Assembly: GCA_025617745.1 (NCBI GenBank)
Contig: CM046855.1
Coordinates: 14,725,880-14,789,879, forward strand
Source: Heliocidaris erythrogramma
Taxonomy: Eukaryota > Echinodermata > Echinoidea > Camarodonta > Echinometridae
Length of the DNA stretch: 64,000 nucleotides
Direction of reading: 5' to 3'
Shown in pieces: positions 1-14,060 of the stretch (positions within the stretch are counted from its first letter, which is position 1; each line of letters starts with the position of its first letter). The translations under genes and the position numbers were made by a program. The notes under the pieces were generated by a model, which had not been told where the DNA came from, did not search any database, and saw only the letters and a list, made by a program, of their open reading frames with translations.

Positions 1-1045
1 CATTTTGCGTGTTGGAGCGAATGGGGGAAATGTCCACAGCTACATCACAGTGACATTACCTATTCGGCCAATTTGAAATTCCCATATGTATAGTGATTAC
101 AACTTTCAAAAATTCATAACTTTCTTATTGCTTGTCCGATTTCGTTCAAACTTTCACCTATCTGCTTCTCTGATTTTTCCTCTTTCTTTCAAAGCAACTT
201 GCTATTAAGGTTGGATTTCCCTCCCCTTGGGCCGAGGCCTGTAACTCCTCGTAGCCACCATCATCAACGCTATCGTCATCATTCATATCCATCTTTAAAT
301 GAAGTGCATGGTGCAACTGAATTTGGAAATCGAATGCCGACAAAATGCTACGATGGTAACCAGTCCATTTTATCCTACATGTATATATTTGGATTTACAG
401 TATACATCAGATGTAATCAGATCGTAATCTATTAACCTCTTTCTTCTGTTCTTTGAATTTTCTGCCGTTAATGTCAAAATGTGAGCTTTTCCCTGTTCAT
501 TTATTGCTGAATTATCGATAAAATGCAATGTTGCATAACAAGTTTAAGATATTATACATAACACATACACGTACATAAATCATCTTTGTTCTAGGCTTTT
601 ACACTCTAAAAAGTCAACTATTATATCCAGCATGTTAAAAGTGTTAATTTACCATTTTAAAAAATGTTGTCACTCCTCCAACCTTTTAAATGTAGATTTA
701 ACATTTCAGTTTTAAGGGTGTAGAACAGTACTATAATTACGCCAGATATCAATGCACATTTCATTGCGTTTTCATTACTTTGTATCAAATTGGTAAACGA
801 AGGTCCACAATATAATTATCACATTTCTTGCATGTCTAGAGAGGCGTTCAGATAGGCGATGTCTATAGATGACGGTTGATTTACACTGCTTCCTGATATA
901 AACCGTTCTATTGTATTCATTTTACCACGGTTCTTTACAAACCCCAATCACAAACAATTGTGATTACCCTTTTGTTCTTTGTGCATGTACTTACTCCCTT
1001 CTGTTTCTGGCACCCCACTTTGGTTCCGTTGCATAATGGCAGATG

Positions 1046-1218
1046 ATGCCAACTGTTCCGGAATATGTATGAGGTGGATTTCAAGGCTTTCATGACAAGT
1101 GAATAGCGGAGAGCATGGTTATTGTTGTCATGTTTTCTCTCACAAGCATTCAACCGTTGCGTAATTCACATTTTAATTTTGACCTCATGCATATTCCGGA
1201 ACGGTTGGCATCTCTGAT
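1046..1218. mobile_element. MITE with about 29-bp TIRs
   Basis: Left gatgccaactgttccggaat and right attccggaacggttggcatc are inverted copies, extending through atgaggt. About 170 bp with no coding region. Confidence 0.65.
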
Positions 1219-1295
1219 AATGGCATATAATACCAAATGGTACGGGTAGTATTCTAACGTAGATGCAAATCAAACGTAAAGCGTAAACTCGAGAC

Positions 1296-1477
1296 GCTAT
1301 ATACTTTCGAAAAATAAACCCAAGGGCAATTTCAAAGGCCTATTTGTACTGCCCATAGAAATCAGGTTCGGATTATGTAATACACCTTTGTAAAGTTCGC
1401 ACATTTCTAAAGGCGATAGACAGGGCTATTGAAATTGTCTTGAGTTTATTTTTCGAAAGTAGTTTTTATCGTGTTTC
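1296..1477. mobile_element. MITE family 1, copy 1
   Basis: The same sequence as the element at 35296 over most of its length (actttcgaaaaataaac, gaaatcaggttcggattatg, ggacagggctattgaaatt-like). The left end is more diverged (gagacgctatatactttcga), while the right end is intact (cgaaagtagtttttatcgtg). Confidence 0.8.
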
Positions 1478-4400
1478 AGAGTGAACATTCGATGACATCC
1501 TACCACAAGCAAACAATTCAAATGTTCCCATTTCTTATTTGAACAGTAAATCAGTTCAGCTCTCTACATGCAGTTACATTTGAATGGATAATAACCATAA
1601 GAAATTTGATAAGAAATTTATTTCAATTACAATTGCGAGGAACTGAAAGCATACAACCTTACAGAAATATTAGCATAATGTTTAAAAACTTACTTTTATC
1701 TTGCATTGGGTCCCAGCATCAGGACCTTTAAAAAGGCATTTTAGAAGGTCTGTGTTGAAGTTATTTGTGTGATAACGATGTTCCGCTTTACGTGTAATAA
1801 AAATGAGAAATATAACATACTTTTTATTTGTGTCATTATTACTGTGGTTTCGCTTTATTATGATATTCATTTCATTTTCACCGAAGTAAATCTATTCCCA
1901 TTAGTCAGACGTCATGAAACGGTTATATTGTAAATGCGTGTACATTACCTTAGCGGATCACTTACGCACACGTTGTTTGGTAAACATTTTGACTAACAAT
2001 AATTAGATACTGTATGAACAAGTTTCATGCACAAAACGACTTCTAGATTTTTTGATTACTATTTCAGTTTACGTATGAGATTCTATTTGAAATTAAAAAT
2101 TACTGAGGCCGTTTTATTCTTCAGATGACGTCGGCGTGAGAGCGAGTTATATATACGCTGAATATTTCGCGGGGAATTCTTCCCGATCTTGTTGAAACGT
2201 TTTGTTGTTTTCTTCAAAACAGGGATTTAGTCGATATTTTTGCACTGAGTTTAAAGTCAAACCAATATAGTTCAGCCGACATTCCTTTTTAAATGAAAGT
2301 AAGTACATCAAACGGCAAGCGCCGTTCTCCTTTAGAAAAGGAGAACAAAAGCCAACGCATGTTCTATTGGAACTCCTCGGTTTCAATAACCTTTAAGCGT
2401 AACCGATATGGGATTAAGAGCTTTGTTATATAGACAGATTTAACACGTTTCAAGTATATCTAAGCTTCATTAAAAGTAAAAAGAACACGTTCCCCAATTG
2501 ATACACTTGACGCCTTCATAATCAAGCACAGTTAACCGATTTCAAAGATCTTTAAAGAAGGGAACTAAGTACCGCGCCATTTAATTTGCAAGTTATAGAA
2601 GTGGATATCGAAAACAAGCTGCTGAAAACTGCTTATCCAATAATAGCGAGCCAATGGAGTAAAATGGAGTCAAAAGGGGCCTGAGCTTTCGATCCTAGCA
2701 GAATCTTCGTCAGAGGCAAAAAGACCTCTGACAAAAAAAGTTTTATAAGTGATGTGTTTTCCCAATGAAAACGACTGAAACTTGAGAAAGGAAATCATTA
2801 AGAAGAGAAAGAAAAAAACATGTGGGATGACCTCAATTCATATTTACTTATACTTTAATTTCTTTCTTTAAGTTCTTGTCTAAATGATATGAAAATATAT
2901 ACCTGTACTTAAGACGAAGGCCACAAGTTCACAATTTTATGAGAACATTTTTTTAGTGCGCTTCACATTTCAAAAGTCTACCCATCTACGTTCATCGGCA
3001 AAATATAACTTTCACCATGGATGCGATGAGTGAATGCTGCGGAATTATACTGGTCTTAACATACCTGTGTAGATCCATCTAGCTCAACCGAAACAGATTG
3101 ACAATCAGCGACTGATCCTGAAGGGACAACGTCTCTCAGATTTCATGTCAAGATATAATATGAAACTTTGACTTGCCGATGGGCTATTCCAACAACATTT
3201 TAATTCATATATTTGGCGACTCCAGACATGTTATCGAGCGGCAGACCTGCACAAGCGTGATGGCGACGAATGAAAGTTATTTTCTCATTCCATATGATTC
3301 TCAAGTGTGGCTAGTCGACGATGGATGCGTTAGGACCTCGACAAGCTGCGGGATAAGTTGGATCCCCGAGACGCGGTCCTGTTTCAACTGATGGGGCTGT
3401 TCCCATGAGTGCCGAGGTAAGACCAGGGAGTGTATTATGTAAGTTGCCAGTATACCAACATTCAAAGACGACATGAATCGGTATTAAAGGAGATTCAACA
3501 AACACAATTTGGTACAACTTTCAAATCCTTATTGACCAGCTCTGATAGGATTATTCTTTTCGTTGACATTTGTAAGTTGAGCCGAAGAAATCATCACGAG
3601 AAGGCGTCACGAGCCTAAGGCACAAACAACTTGTTCACACATTTTATATTCATAACAAGGATATTGTAAGATTTCAGCATCACTTTATCACAAACTTACC
3701 CGTTGAAGATAAGATACATGAATCCTTTGAAGGCTTGAAGAAGCGTCCTAGAAATCGACGATTATCAGAATATAAAAGTTGCTATCTTAAATACATGGTG
3801 CTTCAAACTTTAAAACATCCTAAAATATGTCATGAATGGTGCTAAACCGTTCTTGAAAGGGAAAACCTCCTACTGGATACCTCGAACTATTCCATCTAGT
3901 ATTCCTTTCTTTACTTAGGTCCCTTTCTCGTTTTCGCCGTCGTTTACTTTTGTGTCCGTGTGGGGGTAGACCCTCAATAGAGTGAGGAGCGACCAAGACC
4001 GTCCAATCACACTGACTAATTGCCTCTGCTACCAATAGAAGAAAGCAATGTGGTGCTCGTGGGAGCTCGCCAGCGGGCAGCGCTCTGGCGTACGCCGCAA
4101 CAAGTACTATACGTCAACTTTACCTTAAGGATTAAAGCCGCGCGTCAACACAGCACTCCCCTGACAACCCCAACCCCCTCTCCTCCCCCTTCTCATCTCC
4201 TCTGTTCTGGTGCCCCTCTGCAATTTTACCAGCCCTTTACACCCCACGGTCCAGATTCTGTATCATGAATTGCTAAATCTCATTTGAACTCACCATCCAT
4301 TTTCTCCAATTTCACTATTGTGTCTTCACTGAAGTTAAGTGTATTCCCTGCCAAAATTTTTGGCGCCTTTCATTTTCCGCAACATTAGTTTTTTTCCAAT

Positions 4401-5277
4401 TCCCGATATTTTAATGACGTGAAAGATATCGGGGAATAGAATGAAATCATCACACGGAAGCATTCACAGATAATGAAGACAAAGAAAATATGAAACATCC
4501 ATAGGTCTACAATAACTTCCCAGACTTAATCAATGCGCCTTGAGCACTACACACAGTGGATTTGGCGCTATATAAGTTACATTTATGTCAACTTCTCAAC
4601 AAAATAGAAGATACGGACGACATTGCATGCACATCGTTCTGATACGTACGATTGCAGTTCTAAATGTTGTCATGATCATCATTATCGTCATTGTTATATG
4701 AGCATCTTATCATTGTCAACATTATGATTGTTATCTTGCACAAATATTATCACATCTTACAATCACCGTTTCACACATTTTTCTACATTCCTGTCCTCAA
4801 GAAGCATCTCCATTCATGGCATTTTTGACTTCCTATCTTCAGTTTAGCATTTCCCCATTATTATGATCATCCTGATTACGATCATGATCATACAAATTGA
4901 AAGACAGACCACCTAATTCGTCCTCACGACGAATTAAATTCTAGTTATTTTTATTATTATTATCAAAGAATTGCATAAACTCTAACTTTCGTAATCATGT
5001 TGAAGAAAATGTGACATCGTACCATTTAACCTTCTGAGACTTTGTCATCTGGATACGCCATTTCAAATTCAATCGATGGGGTATCCAACATAGAGCCATG
5101 AAGCCGGCCTACGCCCCAAGCCCCGTTTGAAGGCACTTGAAAAAAAAATCGAACTTCCAATATACAGCTCGTCGGAAGGCCTATCGCATATTACCCCCCC
5201 CTTAATCCCATTTGGTGTGCATGCCGCCCCTTCCGTTTATAAAATGTCTGGCTACACCACCGTTGGTGGTGTAACTG

Positions 5278-7474
5278 CTAGAAGTCAAGGTCCAGTTTGA
5301 TCTTGAAGGTAACCGCAGGGATTGTGAAGGGGTTATTGTGGGTAGGCATCGGAGGGTATAACAGAGAGGTGTTAATGGCTCGCACATGCCTGATCTTAAA
5401 GCCACGCAGGTGCGCCAGATTTACAATGCTGATCCCCATTGCCTTAGCACTCTAAACCTGCAATGACCCGTACATGGCCCTCTCACTTCTAATAGCATTT
5501 TTACCTCAGACTTGAAGTTCTTTTTACTTCCAAACTTCGATGTCTGCGTTTGAAATTATAATAAATTTGTAATTTTAATTTCGTCTAAATCTATGATAGG
5601 CCTGTAATTACTGTGACGCTTCAACGCTTGAAATTGTACATGTTGACGTTTATAAGTACAATAGTTACAATGTATCATGAAATCCATGAATTTTTATGAT
5701 AATGTTTGACAAACGTTATTATATAGGACACATTTTGATGATCATCTCTCTAGAAGAAGTCCATGATTTCACAATATTCCACTTAACATAATATTAGGCC
5801 CATAAATTCTTATTTAGAATATAAGAAACGGCACAAAGAAGATAATTAATTTGTCAAGACGGTATTATGCACTGAGATTACTGCATAGTACATGTCAGAT
5901 GAAGGATACCATCCTTGCATGTAACCTTAAGACTTCATTATAAAAACCACGTCATTTTGTGGTTAGCATGCAGAAAATGGCAAGTTCTTCTTCATCTCCT
6001 TCCAATCATAATTGGGTTTTCACAAAATCCATTTAGACATCAAAGAAGCTTTATACAAAATTTTGATCGTCTTTCTACCACAAAGAGACTATTAACAAGC
6101 CTTGAGCGTATGAACACAATGATCCTCGTACGGATGAATACATGAAAATAAATAGATCAGTATAGATAATGCATACAATAGTAAAATCCATAAATTTCAT
6201 TACAGTGTATAGATTACTTTCAATAAAAAAATTGAAAGAAGAAAGCAAGTCAGTGATACTTCTTTTCGTTTTCACCCGATGTTAGCATCCCCATCTTTCA
6301 CTCTGTTCAGTGTTTTTTTGTTTAACAACCTCATTTATGTCGGAGTTTATTACATGAAAAACCTATCTTTTTAAATCCTCCTACTTTGGAGACACCGCAG
6401 ATATATCCATCAACATGGATTTTGGCATTATTGTCTGTTCAGGCGGCACATCTGAGGGCTGTTTCAGGTCGACAGTCATTAGAGTTTTGCTTTGTGCGCC
6501 GACCAATCAATCTATCTATCAAGCCTATCTCGCTTTCCTCGATCGTCGGCACCTTTATGAAAGAAAATTTTGTGTTAAAATAGTAAGTTATTAAGAATTA
6601 TTTCAGCGATTGCATCCACTCCATCAGAAAACTAATACTATAGCTTAACTAAATGAGTTGGAGACAAGTTATCTTGCGTACAGCACTTTGTTCTTTTCAT
6701 TCTTTACCTAAAAAGTTTCAATGACACAAGTTATGTCATTCACCTTTAACAGGACATAAAGAGAGACTTAAAGCGTGTGGAACTCGTTGGAAGAACATTT
6801 CAGGATTCTGCTTTCATTTTCTAATACAGCACGGCTTGCAAAAAAAATCAATTCAAGAAGACTGTCTAAATATTTTATTACATAAATATGTAGACGCCGA
6901 TTTCGGCAGATTTGAAGCTTTATTCTACACGTATTTGCAGAGAAGCCAGGGCATATTATTTGAAGGTAAATAAGGCTTGCAAATTATCTTCAACACAATG
7001 AACGATAATTATTTTATTCTTTAATATAGTTGTCCAACATTTAACCACAAGAAAAGACTTTGAACAATCTTAACACATGTTTAACAAAACCATTATGTGA
7101 AAATTTCAAATTGTATGCAAATAATGAATTTCTGCACTTTGCTGGAGTTTTCCTTTGCCTTTTTCGTGAATCAATCAGGGGACACATTTTATAAGATGTC
7201 AAGGTATTTCTTTGTGGGGATTTATTCAGGAATGTGAATACCTTACAAACCCCGACTGTCACAACATTACACTGAGGTCATCAACCTACTTTACAAGTCT
7301 GATTGTTTGTGTCGTACGGTGCAGTGAATAGAATATTGGTATGGAACGACTCAAGTTTGTAGGTGTGTGATTGCTCCGCGATCTCCTTCATCATATTCAT
7401 AGGTTGACCGCTAGGGTTAACACTTGACACTCCTCCGATCAGAAAAGATAGGAAAAGAAACCACCAAGCAGCGA
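5278..7474 (-). CDS. Candidate unknown secreted protein: three possible exons
   Basis: Possible exons at 7290-7474, 6385-6458 and 5278-5449. The first has an open frame of 61 full codons between an acceptor-like site (GCTGACCAG) and a donor (AAA then GTAGGT). It starts with a signal-peptide-like run (AAWWFLFLSFLIGGVSSVNP) and continues SHTYKLESFHTNILFTAPYD. The second reads PSDVPPEQTIMPKSMLMDIS. The third ends a protein with AMGISIVNLAHLRGFKIRHV and FTIPAVTFKIKLDLDF, stop at 5278-5280. The phases 0, 2, 1 can be joined without a stop, but the third acceptor is weak and no start-codon exon was found. I do not recognise the family. Composition looks more coding than the AT-rich surroundings. Confidence 0.3.
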
Positions 7475-7589
7475 CTGGTCAGCATAAAACTATGCTAAGA
7501 AAGCTTAGACTACGGACGTTAATTGGCGTAAGGGCCCAGACTCGTCGGGGGCTTATGTCTTTTGCCCGAATATCAACTACCTAGTTTGT

Positions 7590-7628
7590 AAATTTTGCGA
7601 GCAAGCGAAGCGACCGAGCAAAAATGTT
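7590..7628. repeat. gcgagcaagcgaagcgaccgagc motif
   Basis: A short near-palindromic string between ttttgc and gcaaaa, of a type seen dispersed in invertebrate genomes. Function unknown. Confidence 0.35.
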
Positions 7629-10600
7629 GACGCTTTGTCATAGTGACAATGTTAATTTAGTCATCTACATAAATACAGACCTACAAAGTAAGACAGAAAA
7701 ATACAAATAGACTATCTCGCTGCACGAATATGAGGTGGCGGTTGTCCGATATACTGGTATAATTCCAAAATTCTCGAGGGCTGCAGGCACCTCAGCCCCT
7801 GGTTCATACACCTATTACTTACTATACGGAGAATGGCTGTTAATTCTGTATTTCTAATAACCACCATCCCGAAAATGTGTTTTTTATGTTCTCTACGTTA
7901 AAGGAAGTGTATTGTCATTGCCTTCAAGTTTCATGGTTATCTGTGCTGTTGTGATAGATGCCAAATTCTTTTGAAATTTTGATTTTTTTTTTTAAATTTG
8001 ATATGATTTGACATGGTGTATTCAATTAGAAAAAAAAATCATCGCAGCTAATATAGCTAAATTGAGATTCTTTTACATTCAGTGAAATAGAAAAAATACA
8101 TGCATGGTAAACATTAATATACAATAAAAATTATTGAGAAAACATTTTTTAATCAAATATAAACTAAGGCAGTAACAGAAAATGTATAAATCAAACGATA
8201 CGATATAAATGTCATTGGCTAAATTATTAGTAATTATAACTGTGTGTTTCCAACAAACTGTCAATACAATCGAAGTGAGAAATTAGATGTGATAATAACA
8301 ATACTCAATAGAAGTTTGGTATTCTAGTTGTTCGAGACGAAACACCAGTAAAGTACATTTTCCATCAATGTTTTACACCGACCTTTGTTTATCTTGCTGT
8401 CAATTACACTTTATGTTTCAGTAGTCATGGTAGTAACAAGTATTGATGTATAGGCCTATCGAGATTGCTCATCGAATTGAATAAACAAAAATTATGAACA
8501 TTTTTGCATGATAAAGAAAATCTAAATAGTCGTTATAAATTACTACCGAAACTCAAATCAGAAGTTCCCAAGAAACACGCAAAATAGTCTGATTAGGATT
8601 TTGATTTTATTATCATCCGGAAACTTTCATAATTAAAAAAGGCAAGATGAATAAAAATTCAGTGTGAAATAGTTCTTACGTTAGGCTTGTAATTTGGTTC
8701 TCTTGTTCAAGAGTTTGAAGAGGTTATTTTTTTTTACTGGTGAAAGATGGCTCTATCAAATAAAACGAAACAAATAAATACATTTCTAGAAGTTTTAATA
8801 AATGGTTGTGTGACTATGCACAAGAGGCATTTCCTAAATATAAATTACATTATGGTGAAATAAAATCAACCCCGTATTTATTTTACAACCTTTAATAAAG
8901 ACAATAGTGTATAGTATGTAAAAGTAACGAGCGATGAATAACGTCATTGAGGAAAATAGTGTATATGAAATGTCAAATGAAGTTGTTGGTCTTGTCTGAG
9001 TTAACTTCAGAAACAGGTAAAAACATATGGTAAGGCCCGAGATGATACTGCCTTTTATTTAAATCATAATGGAGATGAGGGAGAAAATGCAAACAAATAC
9101 CAACATTTTCTTCTTAAAATACAATGTGCCAGGTTATTTGACGCCATTAAATAAAATACAGTAACTTGTAACCTGCGAATGGTATTGTAAGTCTTACCTC
9201 AATTTTCCAAAGTTTCTTCTGAGGGCTGTGGAAATCGAAGATGGTTTCATGACACCCTTTTACACTATTTTTCCTGTCCACAATGTCTTCGTATTTTAGC
9301 ATAGTAAACAGTATTATTGCTGGCTTTGATTGCTTCATACCATAGCTACGTTAGGTAGCAGTGCAGTAGCGATGTGTGTAACCTGTGGGTACCGTTACTA
9401 CCAAATGTCGTACCCCTTTCGTAGTACGATGTGAATTCCCCGTCACCCTCTCTCTATCACTTTACTTGTCTCAAGTGCCCGATGCAATTCAGTCGGGCGG
9501 CGTATATAAACCGTTCAAGTGATTTCCAAGAGCTGTTATGACCGAGGCGGTACCTTCTGAAGAATTGATGTGAAGAGCTTCACTACCTATCTTGTACCAC
9601 TCGATTTTTATTGACGCGTTCCTTCCATAACGTCGCGGTCAAAGATGGAAGACGCATTCGCGGGAAAGCTACTTTAGTGATTTGGTTTGGTAGAGTTAAA
9701 TTGCTTTCTTAAATGCAATTCAACGAAATTGGTAATGGTGGAATGGGATTTGTTCGGTATACACCAGTTAACTGATGCTCTATTTCCACATTCTGCAAGC
9801 GTATGCACGTGCTGTCTAAGTATAGGCTCGATCAAAAGCAGACATTTGTCATGTTTTTGTTATTTTAAACAAAACACACACCTAATTTATCGCTTTGCTT
9901 TGACATATTACTGCTCCTCATCTTGTGAAATGAGTGCAGGAAAGGACCAAGTCAAACGCGATTCACTGACTTTCGAAGGAAATCGCTAAATATAAGCATC
10001 CCGAAGAAATATCATTCCCGAAATTAAGTGTATCTCTCTGAACACAGAAATGAAATGAATCTCTTCTCTAATCAGTTGTGTCATTGATACAGAGAAAGCA
10101 AATACACTTTTGAGACGGTCACCTCTTTGACGTTTACGCGTTGCTGGTTTCCCGCCCTTTCGGCAAGTCTCACCTGAGATCGTCTGGTTTTTGTAAGCTT
10201 GTAGCCTAAACCTACTTGATCCAGGAGCGCACCTGTATAGTGATTCAGTCTTCAACAAAACACTGATGCTAAGATATCACATCTTCAGGAGTGTAGCATT
10301 GTCGTGATATATTTCCATGGTATTTCGGCTTTACTTCATATTCCATAGTGGTGCATAACATCAGCGTAACTCAGATACTCGGTAGAAATCGAGAGAAAGC
10401 CTCGCATTTCTCAACTTCTCATTTTCTCCTTTTTGAAAATGAAGTTTTGCTGGAGCTTAGTGATATAAAGATGGGATGAGCTCTTAACTCAACACAACAT
10501 GAATTCCAGATCCACAAAGAGTGCGACTTTTTTCATTTTAGATGCAGACCGATACACGTCTCGTAAACTGTTTCACGCATTAAAGAGTGTTCGAACTTTT

Positions 10601-10659
10601 AGAGTTGCATTTTTTTTCTCAAGCCAAGTGTATGGAGAGGGGTGAGGGCGCGGGAAAAA

Positions 10660-10756
10660 CTACAGAGGGTGAAAGAGAAAGAGCGAATGAGAGATAAAAA
10701 GAGAATGAGGGAGGGAGAAAGAAAGAGAGAGAGAGAGAGAGCGCGAGAGAAAGGTT
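10660..10756. repeat. (GA)n-rich microsatellite
   Basis: Purine-rich gagaga/aaag tract on the plus strand. Confidence 0.85.
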
Positions 10757-13427
10757 TGGGTCCAATCCCTAATGAATTTTGAGAAGGGATAATGGTAGCT
10801 ATATGAATGCACAGTCCCTAGTTAATTCTGGAACATTTTACGATTTCTCTACCCCAAAATGTCGTTCTTTTAAAGGGGCGGGTCTCAGCGGGGCTGCGTT
10901 TTGTTGGTATAGCGACGATAGCAAAACACAAAGATGGAAAAACCCTCAGTAGTCCGAGCATGGCATCTCCTTTACCCCCTTTTCAATTATCACAAACCAC
11001 CCGAAAAGTTCAGTATTATCGCCGTTACTATGCACTCTCTTTGCATCTGTTTTGTGACAGTAAATATGCTTTATTCCTCTTATTCATCCGTTCAATTTGG
11101 AACTGTACCGTCTTACTGTTTTTGGCACATCATGAACAAGCAAAATCATATTTTAACCAGCATTGACCAGAAGAAATCCAAACATCTTTCTGCAACATTT
11201 CGCCGCTATCTTAAGCTCTCCGTCCATTCTCTTTCCCTCACCCTTTCTCTCCTTTTTCCTTTTATCTCCGCCTACAATATTTTAAAGAAATTATTGATTT
11301 CATATGCTCTTATCCCAACCTCCGCATCACTATCAGGAGGCCTATAAGATGTATTAATGAGAAAAATGGTTGTGAAAGGTGGGCATAAAACGGACGACTA
11401 CCCTACAGTGGGAAAAAACGTGGCTGGAGGAACGTATCAAGGGCTAATAATATCCCTGGCGTTTCAAGCAACAATTGACCCGAGCGGAATTCAATCCCAA
11501 GTTCGTTTCTCTCTGTCGGTCCGCCAGGAATTGAAACACAAACCCAAATCGCAGTGGCGAAAATGGATACATGTTGGCTACACGATGCCGGTGGGTAGAA
11601 GGCTAAAAGTTTCGTTTGCATTGCCGAAATTTCATCTCGTCGCGCCACGGATTGGTTCAAATGGTTGTGCACAACCGAGAAATTGTAGTACATAGTCCAC
11701 ACGAACCGCGACTCCGAAGAGAAGTGAAAGGTAAGGAAAGACGGAGAGTATATCCAGTGCCTGTCGAAGTGGAGATTGGCTATGTTGTGATTGTGTGATG
11801 ATGGGTCAATGAGGACGAAGCTTTTACCGGCATACCTAAATGCCTCTTCTCTTTCAACCACCGGATCGCAAAAAGTTCACCACAACCCCACCTCTTACGA
11901 TGACTGCAGGTGTCCTACCATCTAACGTCCTTGGTTGGTTGAAAGAATGAAAGTGGGAAACAGAAAGAATGCACGAAGGAAGAATGACTCGAAGAAAACG
12001 ATGAAAGATGGATTCACAGTATAACACAAAGAATGACTGAAAGTAAAATGATTATTTAATTGCAAAATGTCAGGTAAAAGATTATGTACCTGGGTCACGT
12101 CGAATAAAGAGTTGGGCATAATATATGAATCGATTGCAAGTCTTTGAACCAACTGCTAAATTAATTTACAAGCGCTTACATCTTTCACTGTAGGAGATGC
12201 GATGGATATCAAACTCAAGTTGAGTTGCGATCAATCGCAACTCTTTGTAAGACGGGGCCTATATGTTGCAGGACTACGAGTAGTTCCTCTGCTTGATTTA
12301 AGGACCTCGCCCCATCCCTCCCTAAATTAGTGCCCAACATTATGCTAGAGCACGGTATGTTGGCAAGAATGACATTTGTTTCATCAAGATGCATTGTAAA
12401 ATACTAATACACGTGCAGTTGATAATTACTGAGAACGCATAGTGAACAACCAAGAGCCTTTGAAGAAATTTATTGTCTCCCTTTTAAATTGAAAGCTCGT
12501 TATCATTGCAAAATTATTTTCTTTATCCAAATCATCAGCAGAGGCAACAGACTCACTAACCACCGCTACATCTTCAAAGGCAAGTTTCCGTATACCTCCC
12601 CTTTGCTTACTCTCGCTCACCTTCGCTCATGAAATGCAGTTCAAATCGATGTCAACATTAAATTCAATCTGATGTCAACATTATTCTAACGCAACATAAC
12701 GTGTTGTGAAAACATATCGCTGTCTTCACATGGCACAAATCAAATATTGCCTGCAAGGAGAAATGCCTCTTCCAAGTTTAAAGGAAAAATTCAAAGACAC
12801 GGTTTAGAAAGTCAGGGAAGAATGTGCTCGGCCGAGGCAGTGTCCTATGCTTCAGGTCACAAGGTCTAAAATTAAAACTTGATTTTTTAAAAACATTATA
12901 TGTATCTATATCAGTGGGGCATATAAATTATGTTGATACATGCATGTATTTAACATTCAAAGTTTATGCCATTAGATCATTCTCTCAGGAATTGATGCAT
13001 AATCTCTCTCTTAAAACATATTGTGATGGAATATCATTTCCTTTCCTTATATGTCCCCTCTTCAAAAGCAATACGAAAAATTATTATGTATAAGACTTTA
13101 AAAGAATGTTTGATTACAATATATTTCATCAATTTCTATCAAACCTCTTATATGCTTAATAAATATAAAGGCCATACATGTACTAGATGTACCTGCCTTG
13201 CCAGCCCATCTTCCACACACACAAAAATCTGCCCCAATTCTGCTATTCTTCCTTTAAGGCAACTCAGGAAGAAGGGTATAAACCCTGACCTAATAACTCT
13301 GCATGCTTGTCTTGCATCTAAGCTCATGTCAAATATTCCACTCTGACAGAGATGTTCGAGATGGATCAAGATGTTGTCTATTCACAGCCAGAAGGGTGTC
13401 AACTCTGTGCTACATAACATGAGTTAA

Positions 13428-14060
13428 CCCTCTCAGTCCCCCAGGTGCAAAGATGTGTATTTATGCTACAGTCACACACGGCCGGGTCACAAAACGGATT
13501 TGATCCGGATGAAAATGAGCCGGATTAGTCCTGGAATGGAGGGTAATTTATGCTGCAGTCACACACGGCCGGATTTCAAAACGGGTCCATAAGGAATTAA
13601 AATCGTATCAACCCGGATTGACCCGTATCGAACCGTATAAAAATCCGCTATAAATCCTTAACTGAATCCTTTTCGACCCCTATCGACCCGGATGTAAACC
13701 TTGTCATCATCCGTTGCATGAAGGCAATGCGGTATACGGCAAGGGTCCATACGGTTTTACGCTGCGGGTTGCAGCGGGTCGATGCGAGTCAATGCGGTTC
13801 AAACCGGGTCAATTCGGATATCAAAACAGAATTGAAATCCGTGAGAAAATTTTGAACATGACCAAAAAATTTTCACCGCCGTATCGTAGCCCCCGGAATC
13901 CATCAGGAATTGACACGGGTTACGATGCGGGTCAATGCGGGTCTCTACGGCTCCAACCGGGTCGATACGGTTTTAATTCCTTATGGACCCGGTTCGGAAT
14001 CCGGCCGTGTGTGACTGTAGCATAACCCAGTGGGGTTTTTATGGCTTGGGACTAAGAGGG
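13428..14060. mobile_element. piggyBac-like MITE carrying a second, nested MITE
   Basis: The outer element is flanked by TTAA (13424-13427, 14061-14064) and has ends CCCTCTCAGTCCC / GGGACTAAGAGGG. Almost all of its interior is another inverted-repeat element at about 13550-14023, so little of the outer element remains besides its ends. Confidence 0.65.
13463..14023. mobile_element. MITE with about 75-85-bp TIRs (ends ATGCTACAGTCACACACGGC)
   Basis: The left end at 13550 (atgctgcagtcacacacggc) and the right end at 14023 are inverted copies over roughly 75-85 bp, including acgggtccataaggaatta. An extra 86-bp partial copy of the left end precedes it at 13463-13549. The interior repeats short words such as cgggtc and atgcgg and is CpG-rich compared with its surroundings. 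No coding region is evident. Confidence 0.75.

Larger units (their letters stand above)
1..5277. other. Gene-free stretch apart from two MITEs
   Basis: Besides the MITEs at 1046 and 1296, I see only short open frames. A somewhat GC-richer patch at 3990-4200 and the frames at 3170-3430 have no recognisable product. Confidence 0.6.
7475..13180. other. No recognised gene
   Basis: Mostly AT-rich. GC-richer patches occur at 9350-9660 (with TATATAAACC at 9502) and 11350-11900, where a 152-codon minus frame and a 112-codon plus frame overlap. Neither resembles a known protein or has convincing splice signals. These could be 5' UTR or promoter sequence of a gene not otherwise visible. Confidence 0.5.

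Noticed and set aside
3173..3430. Overlapping frames on both strands with a donor-like site at 3417
   Set aside because: Protein-like phrases appear in more than one frame, and none continues; at most a decayed remnant.
9502..9989. TATATAAACC with a downstream 100-codon frame
   Set aside because: A TATA-like word alone is weak evidence; the frame has no recognisable product and no consistent splice signals.
10934..11347. 137-codon plus-strand open frame
   Set aside because: No recognisable domain, skewed composition, no splice or conservation evidence; the second frame at 10960 is a shadow of the same AT/CT-rich sequence.
11403..11861. 152-codon minus-strand open frame (with an overlapping 112-codon plus frame)
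   Set aside because: Longest frame of the left side, but it resembles no family, and open frames on both strands point to a GC-richer non-coding patch.
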